Below are positions 15,547 through 22,942 of a stretch of 64,000 nucleotides of DNA, in pieces; positions within the stretch are counted from its first letter, which is position 1; the number at the start of each line of letters is the position of its first letter. Source of the stretch: a virus. The notes under the pieces are model-generated. The model searched no databases, had not been told where the DNA came from, and was given only the letters and a program-made list of their open reading frames with translations. The translations under genes were made by a program, and so were the position numbers. Location of the stretch: positions 62,001-126,000 of the IMG/VR virus record IMGVR_UViG_3300005613_000008; one strand, 5' to 3'.

Positions 15547-17544
15547 ATGGCACCCCAGAACCCAAAACAAGGACAGAACCCGGCAAATAGAGATTCTCAA
15601 TTATTTAGATCTCTTACGCGCTTATTCTCTGGACCTATCATTAACTATCGTTCCGAATCTGGTCGCAAGATTCGCAGACAACATCTTGACAAATATTCTA
15701 CAAGATTCAAGTCAGCATCAGGGCAGCAGTTTAAGAAGCAGTCTTATAACCCATTAGACACAATCGCTGCCAATGCTATTGCAAATCAACGCCGCTCTGA
15801 ACGTTATATCGATTTCGATCAGATGGAATACATGCCAGAGTTGGCTTCTGCTCTTGACATTTACGCAGACGAAATGACCACATTCTCTGCTCTTTCTCCG
15901 ATGCTAAACATCAAGTGCCGCAACGATGAAATTAAAGCTGTTCTTAATATTCTTTACCACAACATTATGAATGTAGAGCACAATCTCTTTGGTTGGTGCC
16001 GCACAATGTGCAAGTATGGTGACTTCATTCTTTATCTCGACATCGATGACGAGATTGGGATTAAATCCACGATTGCCCTTCCCCTACAAGAAGTCGAGAG
16101 ACTAGAAGGTCTTGACGCTACAAACCCTAACTATGTTCAGTATCAGTGGAACTCGGCAGGAATGACCTTTGAAAATTGGCAGGTCGCCCATTTCCGCATT
16201 CTTGGTAATGACAAATACTCACCCTATGGAACCTCTGTTCTAGAACCAGCCCGCCGCATTTGGCGTCAATTGACCCTAATGGAAGACGCCATGATGGCTT
16301 ATCGCATCGTTCGCTCTTCTGAACGCAAAGTGTTCAAGATTGATGTTGGTGCCATTCCTCCACAAGAGGTAGAGCAATACATGCAAAAGATCGTTACTCA
16401 GCTAAAGAGGCATACTATTGTTGATAAAGATACAGGACGCATCGATCTTCGCTACAACCCTCTATCAATCGAAGAAGACTACTATATTCCGATTCGTGCT
16501 GGTTCTGTGACCGATATTCAATCACTCGCTGGTGGTCAGAACACAACGCAGATTGACGACATCAAATATCTCCGCGACAAAATGTTCTCTGCTATCAAGA
16601 TTCCACAAGCTTATCTTACAATGGGCGACGGAGCACAAGAAGATAAAACAACACTAGCAACCAAAGACATTCGTTTTGCTCGCACCATTCAGCGCCTACA
16701 GCGTTCTGTTATTCACGAACTAGAAAAGGTTGGCATTATCCACCTTTACACGCTTGGCTACAGAGGCGAAGATCTTATGAACTTCAAGCTTGCTCTCAAC
16801 AATCCAAGCAAGATTGCAGAACTACAAGAACTGGAGCACTGGAAGACAAAATTTGACATTGCTGCGGCAGCCACAGAGGGTTACTTCTCGCGTCGTTGGG
16901 TTGCCGACAATATCTTTGGTATGTCTCACGAAGAGTTCCTACGCAACCAGCGCGAGATGTTCTACGACCGCAAGCACGACACTGCCCTCGAAGGCGTTGC
17001 TGAGGCTGTCGCTGCTGGTGGCGGTGGTGAAGGTGGTGGAGGCGGTCTTGATCTTGGCGGCGACGGCGGCGGCTTAGATTTAGGTGGTGAAGAAGAAGGA
17101 GGACTCGATCTGGGTGGTGAAGAAGCCGGCGGCGAAGAAGCAGGCGGCGAAGAAGAGTCTGCACTCCTAGCGGCACCTCCCGGCTCTCGTCCCTCACCGC
17201 GTCTAGCACCTTCTCTTGGCAAGCGTGCGAGATCAGGTAAAAAATATCTAACTAAGGGCTCCAAAGGCAAAGTCTATCAAAAAGTAGCAACTGATAAACG
17301 ACCCGCTGGAGCTAGAACAAGAAACTATAACAGTGTTCCAACACCAGAAATGAATACTTATAGAACCAACAACCTCGGCGCTTCTGAACTAAGATCGTTA
17401 GCTAGAGGCATTTATGAGGAACAAGATCCTATTTACCTCAGAGAACAGGAAGAGGAAACCTCTCTTCTTGAAGTAAACAACTCAGTCAAGTTCCTGATTG
17501 AATCTTTAGAAAACAAGGTTATGGAGACCGACAATGAAGAATAA
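15547..17544 (+). CDS. Portal protein (gp20-like)
   Basis: 665 residues. The core (~40-480) has T4 portal features, including MEYMPELASALDIYADEMT, a long wing/stem region and a tunnel-proximal segment MGDGAQEDKTTLATKDIRFARTI-like near residue 360. The dodecameric portal is the DNA gate and nucleates prohead assembly. Residues ~490-540 form a striking low-complexity Gly/Asp/Glu linker with repeated GGLDLGGEE units, followed by a basic stretch and a C-terminal helical tail. The linker is absent from T4 gp20 as I know it. The stop overlaps the next gene by 11 bases. Confidence 0.9.
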   Translation: MAPQNPKQGQNPANRDSQLFRSLTRLFSGPIINYRSESGRKIRRQHLDKYSTRFKSASGQQFKKQSYNPLDTIAANAIANQRRSERYIDFDQMEYMPELASALDIYADEMTTFSALSPMLNIKCRNDEIKAVLNILYHNIMNVEHNLFGWCRTMCKYGDFILYLDIDDEIGIKSTIALPLQEVERLEGLDATNPNYVQYQWNSAGMTFENWQVAHFRILGNDKYSPYGTSVLEPARRIWRQLTLMEDAMMAYRIVRSSERKVFKIDVGAIPPQEVEQYMQKIVTQLKRHTIVDKDTGRIDLRYNPLSIEEDYYIPIRAGSVTDIQSLAGGQNTTQIDDIKYLRDKMFSAIKIPQAYLTMGDGAQEDKTTLATKDIRFARTIQRLQRSVIHELEKVGIIHLYTLGYRGEDLMNFKLALNNPSKIAELQELEHWKTKFDIAAAATEGYFSRRWVADNIFGMSHEEFLRNQREMFYDRKHDTALEGVAEAVAAGGGGEGGGGGLDLGGDGGGLDLGGEEEGGLDLGGEEAGGEEAGGEEESALLAAPPGSRPSPRLAPSLGKRARSGKKYLTKGSKGKVYQKVATDKRPAGARTRNYNSVPTPEMNTYRTNNLGASELRSLARGIYEEQDPIYLREQEEETSLLEVNNSVKFLIESLENKVMETDNEE

Positions 17545-18364
17545 GCATAATAAGAAGAGAAACACAGCTTTCGTTTTTGAAGCTCTCGCCCGCGAAGCAA
17601 CAACTGCGATCATCAAAGGAAATCAGGAGCGAAAAGTAAAAGTTGTCTCAATTATTCGTAAACACTTTACCGGTGATTCTCTTCTAAAGAAAGATCTTGA
17701 GTGCTATCGCTCACTTTATGAAAATCAGAATCTTGATGAGAACACAAGTCATAAGATTCTTGAAGCAGTAATGGCAGCAAAGCGTCTCATTGATCCTGAT
17801 GGTCTTTTCAAGCAACAGACTGAAGTTATCAACGATATCAACAAAGAACTATCCCCTGCTACTTTCAACAACTTTGTTCCAAACTACAAATCTCTTGCTA
17901 CCATTGCAAAGATGTTCAATACAAATTCACCAAAACAGAGGGTAATGCTTGAGTCAAAGATCGTTGAAGGAATGGTTGGAAAACTAGAAGAGCAGACCCT
18001 AGAGCCGATTGACTCACTTACTTTTGTAACCTTCACCAAGAAGTTCAACGAGAAATACAACGGTTCTTTACTCCGAGAACAAAAAGAACTACTAAACCAT
18101 TACATTTCTTCTTTTTCTCACGACGAACTTGAGACCAAGATTTATCTCAATAGAGAACTCGGCAGACTAAAGCTATCTCTATCAGAGGCAGTCAAGGTAG
18201 AAGAGATCGCTAATGATCCAGAAATGATCCGCAAGACAACAGCCGTCAAGGAACGTCTTGAAGATTTATCTAGCGAGACAACACTAAATGAATCAACCCT
18301 GCTGACTATTCTAAAGACACAGGAACTTGTAAAGGAAATCTACGACGATGGCAGTAACAGTTAG
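17534..18364 (+). CDS. Head-region protein of unknown function, downstream of portal
   Basis: 276 residues, strongly helical and charged, with no membrane segment or enzyme motif. It begins MKNKHNKKRNTAFVFEALAREA. In T4 the small core proteins gp67/gp68 occupy the portal-protease interval, so a prohead-core role is plausible by position, but it is much longer than those proteins. Overlaps its neighbours at both ends (11 and 17 bases). Confidence 0.55.
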   Translation: MKNKHNKKRNTAFVFEALAREATTAIIKGNQERKVKVVSIIRKHFTGDSLLKKDLECYRSLYENQNLDENTSHKILEAVMAAKRLIDPDGLFKQQTEVINDINKELSPATFNNFVPNYKSLATIAKMFNTNSPKQRVMLESKIVEGMVGKLEEQTLEPIDSLTFVTFTKKFNEKYNGSLLREQKELLNHYISSFSHDELETKIYLNRELGRLKLSLSEAVKVEEIANDPEMIRKTTAVKERLEDLSSETTLNESTLLTILKTQELVKEIYDDGSNS

Positions 18365-18920
18365 GATTGTTCCAATCCCAGAGCCGGTCAAGGTTACAAT
18401 CAAGCCAAAGACCCCGCCCCCTACCGTAACTTTAGAATTAAACATTCGTAAATCTCTAAGCGGAGATCTAATGATCTTTGACCACGGCGACATCGACATT
18501 GTTTTATCTGGAAAGGACAAGAAGATAACTGCGTTCCCTAAGCAGACTCAGACTGACTTTACCTACGGCGCACAAAATCGCCTATTCAACCATCTTGCTA
18601 GAAAAGGCATCATAATCCCTGAGTCTATTCAGGGCGGCTCTTTCTACGGCGCTATGGAGGCAACCCTACAAGAAGCAGCAGACGGTAAGTTAAATGCTGC
18701 CAAATTTGCGCTTGTGAGCATTGAAAAATTCATTAAAGAAGAGAAGCCCTACTACGAAAATGTAGAAGCAGTTGTTGCTGGTGTTAAGGACGAATATACT
18801 GATCCTGATAAGACCGACTCTACCGAACTAGGCGAAGTTCCTCACCACGATGAACAAGGCTCTATCCGTAAGGGTTACATTCGAGATCCTTACACTTTCT
18901 CATATATGTACACTATATAG
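18348..18920 (+). CDS. Unknown protein in the head gene cluster
   Basis: 190 residues. The N-terminus is Pro/Val-rich (VRIVPIPEPVKVTIKPKTPPP), then a beta-rich region (DLMIFDHGDIDIVLSGKDKKI) and a helical C-terminal half with YENVEAVVAGVKDEYTDPDKTD. No family recognised. It is conserved in gene order between portal and protease, consistent with a head-assembly or core function. Confidence 0.5.
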   Translation: MAVTVRIVPIPEPVKVTIKPKTPPPTVTLELNIRKSLSGDLMIFDHGDIDIVLSGKDKKITAFPKQTQTDFTYGAQNRLFNHLARKGIIIPESIQGGSFYGAMEATLQEAADGKLNAAKFALVSIEKFIKEEKPYYENVEAVVAGVKDEYTDPDKTDSTELGEVPHHDEQGSIRKGYIRDPYTFSYMYTI

Positions 18921-18929
18921 GAGCCTGCT

Positions 18930-19388
18930 ATGTCTAACAACATGAAAGTCATAATGGAGCGTTGGGATAGATACGTTCTCGAAGAAGCGCCCTTAGAGAC
19001 AGTTGGAGATCTTAGAAAATTAATCAAGACCCACCGAGCTATGGAAGCAGGACTAGAGCTAGGAAAGAAAGCAGCGGAAGCAGTAATAGAGCAGATACCA
19101 GTTGTTAGTAGCATTTTCTCTCTTTGGAAGGGTGTGAAAGATGCTAAAGAAATTATTGGAAAACTGTATGGTGCTGAAGATTCTTTTAAATCAGCAACTG
19201 GACTAGACAAGCTAAACGTTGATGACGAAGTTTCCAAGATTGTTGATGATCCCATCGAGGTTGCTTTTATTAATGATCTTTTAAAAGCAATAGAAAACAT
19301 GGATGATCTATCCCCAATCCCAGACATAAACGCTGAACTTCAGAAATACTTAGCAAATAAATTCAACTCATATCAGGTAAAGAAATGA
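18930..19388 (+). CDS. Protein with W-type leader (MERWDRYVLEE), possible capsid-targeted protein
   Basis: 152 residues. The N-terminal KVIMERWDRYVLEEA resembles the T4 capsid-targeting peptide more than the MKITK type does: an aromatic amphipathic helix ending in L-E-E-A, which fits (L/I)-x-E before a small residue. The body is alpha-helical with a hydrophobic stretch (VIEQIPVVSSIFSLWKGV). It lies just upstream of the prohead protease. A CTATATA element, one mismatch from the late motif, precedes its AGGAG site. Confidence 0.5.
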   Translation: MSNNMKVIMERWDRYVLEEAPLETVGDLRKLIKTHRAMEAGLELGKKAAEAVIEQIPVVSSIFSLWKGVKDAKEIIGKLYGAEDSFKSATGLDKLNVDDEVSKIVDDPIEVAFINDLLKAIENMDDLSPIPDINAELQKYLANKFNSYQVKK

Positions 19389-19729
19389 TGGAACTTCTAC
19401 TATTCGTCCTTATAGCCTACGGACTAACACAAATTTTAGTCTATAGCGATATGCCTATACTAAAAAAACTACGCCCTCAGAAGGACTCCTACAAGGGCTA
19501 CGGCAAAGTGTTTCACTGCCCTATGTGCATGGGATTTCACGTCGGATGGTTTTTGGTCCTGCTTTCTCCTTGGACCGAACTATTTACGTTTGACACAACA
19601 ATTGTCAATGCTTTTATGCTTGGTTGTCTCTCATCAGCAACATCCTATGTTCTCAACATGGCATTTTCGGATGAAGGAATCATGATAAAGCATAACTACA
19701 AACACGATAACTTTATGGGAGAAGAGTGA
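19385..19729 (+). CDS. Integral membrane protein with CPMCMGFHVG motif
   Basis: 114 residues with about three hydrophobic segments (MELLLFVLIAYGLTQILVY, GFHVGWFLVLLSPW, IVNAFMLGCLSSATSYVL) and a Cys motif HCPMCMGFHVG. The CxxCxGF pattern resembles DUF1360-like small membrane proteins seen in bacteria and phages; their role is not known. Translation starts within ATGATG at the previous stop. It could modify the host envelope or help prohead attachment to the membrane, but nothing in the sequence decides. Confidence 0.55.
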   Translation: MMELLLFVLIAYGLTQILVYSDMPILKKLRPQKDSYKGYGKVFHCPMCMGFHVGWFLVLLSPWTELFTFDTTIVNAFMLGCLSSATSYVLNMAFSDEGIMIKHNYKHDNFMGEE

Positions 19730-19794
19730 TGAACAACTACCTAATCAGTAAGTGGGGCTTACAGCCCGTTCGTCGTTGCTGTAAAGGCTCCTAG
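19729..19794 (+). CDS. Possible 21-residue peptide before a terminator
   Basis: A short frame starts in a TGATG overlap with the membrane protein stop and encodes a basic peptide containing VRRCCKGS. The coupling geometry is the same as for genuine genes nearby and AGAAGAG precedes it, but the length makes chance likely. The terminator hairpin begins six bases after its stop. Confidence 0.25.
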   Translation: MNNYLISKWGLQPVRRCCKGS

Positions 19795-19799
19795 CTCGC

Positions 19800-19819
19800 G
19801 CGGGTAACGCCCGCTTTTT
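19800..19819 (+). terminator. Short hairpin plus T5 before the protease gene
   Basis: GCGGG-TAACG-CCCGC followed by TTTTT. The stem is only five pairs, so termination may be partial; it lies 20 bases before the protease start. Confidence 0.5.
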
Positions 19820-19839
19820 ACTTTTGAGAGAACATTAAA

Positions 19840-20439
19840 ATGAAACTACTACGAGAATACTACGAACTATGTGAAGGCGGCGTTTGCCAAGACCTTCTTA
19901 CCGAGGACGAGAAGCGCTTTGTCTCCAATGGCGGCATGATGCTTACAGGTAAGCTACAAGAAGCAGATGTTCAGAACGGCAACGGTCGTGTTTATCCTTA
20001 CAAAGTTTTAGCCCGAGAAGTCCAAAACTACAAGAAACTAGTAAAAGAAAACAGGGCACTTGGCGAACTAGACCACCCTGACGATTCAGTTATCAATCTA
20101 AAAAACGCTTCACATATGGTTACAGACATTTGGATGGAAGATAAGGCTGTTATGGGTAAGGTCAAGGTTCTCAACACTCCATCAGGTCAGGTTCTCAAGT
20201 CTCTCGTAGAGTCAGGGGTTAAACTTGGCATCTCTTCTCGTGGTATGGGCTCCGTATCAGAAGGCGCAGGCAAGGTTATAGTCCAAGAAGACTTTCAGCT
20301 TATTTGCTTTGACTTTGTATCGGAGCCATCGACACCAAACGCATTTATGATGCGAGAAGCAAAAGAGTTTAATAATAGAGTATTCACAAAAGCCGACCGA
20401 ATCAACAGGTTATTAAACGAGGTATTAGAAAATGAATAA
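19840..20439 (+). CDS. Prohead core protease (gp21-like, peptidase U9)
   Basis: 199 residues. It shows the T4 gp21-type sequence: GGMMLTGKLQEADVQNGNGRVYP near residue 30, GELDHPDDSVINLKNASHMV around 77 (catalytic His), GVKLGISSRGMGSV near 129 (Ser nucleophile region) and FDFVSEPSTPNAFM. The enzyme matures the prohead by cutting scaffold, core and capsid proteins after (L/I)-x-E, then degrades itself. The capsid protein here has a matching site (LRE at 58-60), and the two genes after this one begin with the repeated leader motif. Confidence 0.9.
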   Translation: MKLLREYYELCEGGVCQDLLTEDEKRFVSNGGMMLTGKLQEADVQNGNGRVYPYKVLAREVQNYKKLVKENRALGELDHPDDSVINLKNASHMVTDIWMEDKAVMGKVKVLNTPSGQVLKSLVESGVKLGISSRGMGSVSEGAGKVIVQEDFQLICFDFVSEPSTPNAFMMREAKEFNNRVFTKADRINRLLNEVLENE

Positions 20440-21106
20440 GTCAGATTTAGAAAAAATTCTATTAGAAGAAATAGAAACAGTTATAAACGAAGAAGAACTT
20501 GATGAGCAGAGTTTTCTAAAAAGAGTTGCCTCTGCTTTTAGAGGAAAACGACGTGGAGATCAATTAAGAGCAAAGAGAGCCAAAGCGAGAAGCAGAGGCA
20601 CTTACAATGTGGATGATTCTGGTCAAGCTCCCGCAGACACAAAAACTCCAGAACCAGCAGCAAAAGAAGACTCAGGTAAAACGATATCTTTGACAAAGGA
20701 TATCTTTCCTGATCTGATACCAGATATTCCATCACAAGATCGACATAAGCTAACCAAGTTGGTAAAAAGATTAAAGAGAGATAGAATAATTGGAAAAAAA
20801 ATCTCCAACTCTGAAAGAGAGAGACTAAAAGATGAATATTCTAAGATAGACGTTTATTCAAGCAAGTTAAGAGATGCAATCAAAAATGCAGGTTCAAAAC
20901 GCTCACAACTTGCATCACAGATGTCAAAAACAGTATCAGTTGATGACGTAAAGAATAAAATTCAGAATGCTGCCAGTATTGTAGATATAGATCCACAGAT
21001 AGTGAAATACATACTCAACGATATTGAAGATAATACAACCTTGGTAGAAAATATAGTATTAGCAATAATAAAAGAAAATCTAAATGGAAATAAGGTGGTA
21101 TTGTGA
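20432..21106 (+). CDS. Leader-motif core protein (putative prohead core)
   Basis: 224 residues. The N-terminus reads MNKSDLEKILLEEIETV, with LLEE/IEE-type sites. A very basic region (RGKRRGDQLRAKRAKARSRG, ~36-56) follows, then a helical body. The basic, nucleic-acid-binding character and the position directly after the prohead protease suggest an internal head protein processed during maturation. No enzyme motif is visible. It overlaps the protease gene by eight bases and the next gene by four. Confidence 0.6.
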   Translation: MNKSDLEKILLEEIETVINEEELDEQSFLKRVASAFRGKRRGDQLRAKRAKARSRGTYNVDDSGQAPADTKTPEPAAKEDSGKTISLTKDIFPDLIPDIPSQDRHKLTKLVKRLKRDRIIGKKISNSERERLKDEYSKIDVYSSKLRDAIKNAGSKRSQLASQMSKTVSVDDVKNKIQNAASIVDIDPQIVKYILNDIEDNTTLVENIVLAIIKENLNGNKVVL

Positions 21107-21534
21107 ATAAAGCACAATTAAAGAAGCTAATCAAACCAGTCGTAAAAGAATGCATCCAAGAAGTCCTCATAGAAGAAGGTCTTCTCACGGAAGTTGTATC
21201 TCAAGTAACTGCTGGTTTATCGAAGAAACCAATTGTTGAGAATAAACCAAAGAAAACAAAAGATAACCTATTTAATGAAGACTTGCAGATGAAACGCAAG
21301 ACCCAAGAGGTGAACCAGAAACTACAGGAGCATCGTAAGAAACTCCTAGATTCAATTGGTAAAGAAGCTTATAATGGCGTAGATCTCTTTGAAGGCACAG
21401 AACCCATTAGAGAATCAGGAACACCCGGAGCCTCACATAGACCAAATGTTCTAGGCGACGATCCAAATGATGCTGGTGTAGATATCAGTTCACTAATGGG
21501 AAATGCAAGTAAAGTCTGGCAAGCACTTAAATAG
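21103..21534 (+). CDS. Leader-motif head protein with a DPNDAGVDI tail
   Basis: 143 residues from a GTG start after AAGGTGG. The N-terminus (MNKAQLKKLIKPVVKECIQEVL) is an extended version of the repeated leader. The last 30 residues, with LGDDPNDAGVDISSLMG and a final Trp-containing helix, look like a conserved interaction tail. The middle is Lys-rich. Placed between protease-linked core protein and bS21, it is likely a prohead core component; exact role unknown. Confidence 0.55.
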   Translation: MNKAQLKKLIKPVVKECIQEVLIEEGLLTEVVSQVTAGLSKKPIVENKPKKTKDNLFNEDLQMKRKTQEVNQKLQEHRKKLLDSIGKEAYNGVDLFEGTEPIRESGTPGASHRPNVLGDDPNDAGVDISSLMGNASKVWQALK

Positions 21535-21542
21535 GAATAACA

Positions 21543-21791
21543 ATGAGCAGAAGAAAGGGCGCTAACGTTAAAGTAACAGCAAAAGAGTGCCGTGGTAATC
21601 ACGAGAAGATGATCCGAAAGTTCATCAAAAAGTGTAAAAAAGAAAAAGTTATTGAACAGATTAGAGATAGAAGATATTTTAAGAAACCTTCAGATGTAAA
21701 GAGACATGCAAAACAGGCTGCTATTCGCAGACAAAAGCGTGACGTTGCAAAGCAAAAGGCAAAAGATGCTGCCCGCGAAAGAAATAGTTAA
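21543..21791 (+). CDS. rpsU: Phage-encoded ribosomal protein bS21-like
   Basis: 82 residues, strongly basic. The order of features matches bS21: a short N-terminal strand (NVKVTAKE), a helix with IRKFIKKCKKEKVIEQIRDRRY, then KKPSDVKRHAKQAAIRRQKR, corresponding to the RRxYxKPSxxRxRKxxAAxRR core of the family, and a basic helical tail. bS21 sits at the 30S platform near the anti-Shine-Dalgarno sequence, so a phage copy could bias initiation towards phage messages. It lies among head genes with late-type promoter motifs around it, suggesting late expression. Confidence 0.78.
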   Translation: MSRRKGANVKVTAKECRGNHEKMIRKFIKKCKKEKVIEQIRDRRYFKKPSDVKRHAKQAAIRRQKRDVAKQKAKDAARERNS

Positions 21792-21793
21792 GA

Positions 21794-21800
21794 CTATTTA
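21794..21800 (+). promoter_or_regulatory. Candidate late promoter element CTATTTA
   Basis: Sits in AAGACTATTTATTC, three bases after the bS21 stop and 30 before the next ATG, which has its own GGAGGT site. Confidence 0.45.
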
Positions 21801-21829
21801 TTCTGACTATGTAAAAACGGAGGTTTCTT

Positions 21830-22273
21830 ATGTCTAACTTTATCAAATCCTATCAAGCGAATGTAGGACTTAACCATGTGCCTGCCTATCAGGTTTCAGG
21901 ACAGCCATTCGCCACAGGGTCCATAACTGCTAATCCAGTCACAGGAGATGTAGTAAAGGTTGAGTTTCCATATGTTACTAGATGGGTTAAAATTGTAGCC
22001 ATTACTGGTAGTGCGAATACTCACTTGAGAGTAGGCTTTTCTGAAAATGGTGTTAAAGGCGACAACTACTTTAGATACCTTGCAGGAAACAACTTTAATC
22101 ACGAAGGTGGTCCATCTGCTCCGCTTGAATTAAAAGTGAGTGAACTTTACTTCTTGGGTGATAATGGAGCAACAGTTGAATTTGATGTTGTGGCTGGCTT
22201 AACTTCTATCCCTAGTTCTCGCACCACAACCGATAGTGGTCCAAGCTGGTCAGGCTCTGCTGGGGTGGGTTGA
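21830..22273 (+). CDS. Small virion structural protein
   Basis: 147 residues, beta-rich, no enzymatic motif. The central region (TRWVKIVAITGSANTHLRVGFSENGV) reads like a jelly-roll or Ig-like module, and a Ser/Thr-rich tail follows (IPSSRTTTDSGPSWSGS). It opens the fibre-like gene group and is preceded by a late-type element and a strong ribosome-binding site, consistent with an abundant virion component such as a decoration or fibre-base protein. Confidence 0.55.
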   Translation: MSNFIKSYQANVGLNHVPAYQVSGQPFATGSITANPVTGDVVKVEFPYVTRWVKIVAITGSANTHLRVGFSENGVKGDNYFRYLAGNNFNHEGGPSAPLELKVSELYFLGDNGATVEFDVVAGLTSIPSSRTTTDSGPSWSGSAGVG

Positions 22274-22276
22274 TAG

Positions 22277-22924
22277 ATGGCTCAGTTTGGATGGGCATAT
22301 GTAAATTGTTCTAGTTCTGGAGGTACCGCAAATCATGCAGGACCAATCCAGTCTATTCAGTTTTTAACATCTTCCACAGACACAAGCGGGTCATCTAACT
22401 TTCTGTATCTAACCTCCAGCAACACTGTTTATCTTTCTGGAACTTTGCAAGTTGTAGGAACAATTACAGCAAGTTCTTTTGTTGTTGATCAAACAGATAT
22501 TATTTCTGGTTCTACCATTTTTGGCAACTCTACTGATGATACTCACCAATTTACTGGTTCTGTTTATATTGGTGCTTCAGCAAGTGCTCCTACTTTTCAA
22601 GTAGATCCGGTAAACTCTCAAACAATCACACAGGGCTTGAGAGTAAATTATAGACAAATTACTTCAGCAGGAACCTCTTCTACTATCGACTACATTCTTG
22701 GCTTTGCCGGGGCAGGGGCTATAGAGTTTAGAATCCACTCTGCTTCTGTTGCAGGTGAAGGTGCTTTAGTATTGGTAAAGGATGAATTATCTTCTCGCGC
22801 TGGCGCAATTACCCTATCGGCATCTTCAGGTGAAACTATTGATGGTAATTCATTTTATGAAATCACAGGCTCATCTCCAGCAATCAGCCTTTATTCCAAT
22901 GGGACAAGCTGGTTCGTATTCTAG
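22277..22924 (+). CDS. Fibre-like structural protein (short member)
   Basis: 215 residues, Ser/Thr/Gly-rich beta repeats with the SGTLQVVGTITASSF type of element common in phage fibre shafts. Its C-terminus (LVKDELSSRAGAITLSASSGETIDG...YSNGTSWFVF) matches the end of the next gene and, more loosely, the end of the coiled-coil fibre at 24016. Residues ~24-100 also match the next protein (GPIQSIQFLTSS/GPINSIQIHTGS and the HTDII...FGNSTDD block). A tail-fibre or appendage role is inferred. Confidence 0.65.
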   Translation: MAQFGWAYVNCSSSGGTANHAGPIQSIQFLTSSTDTSGSSNFLYLTSSNTVYLSGTLQVVGTITASSFVVDQTDIISGSTIFGNSTDDTHQFTGSVYIGASASAPTFQVDPVNSQTITQGLRVNYRQITSAGTSSTIDYILGFAGAGAIEFRIHSASVAGEGALVLVKDELSSRAGAITLSASSGETIDGNSFYEITGSSPAISLYSNGTSWFVF

Positions 22925-22942
22925 TAATGGAGAAGGCTGTAG

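Noticed and set aside
16962-17270. Pro/Ser-rich minus-strand frame opposite the portal linker
   Set aside because: An antisense artefact of the Gly/Asp/Glu repeat DNA.
19729-19839. A tRNA or riboswitch in the gap before the protease
   Set aside because: The region folds only into a short terminator hairpin; no cloverleaf or conserved aptamer pattern is visible.
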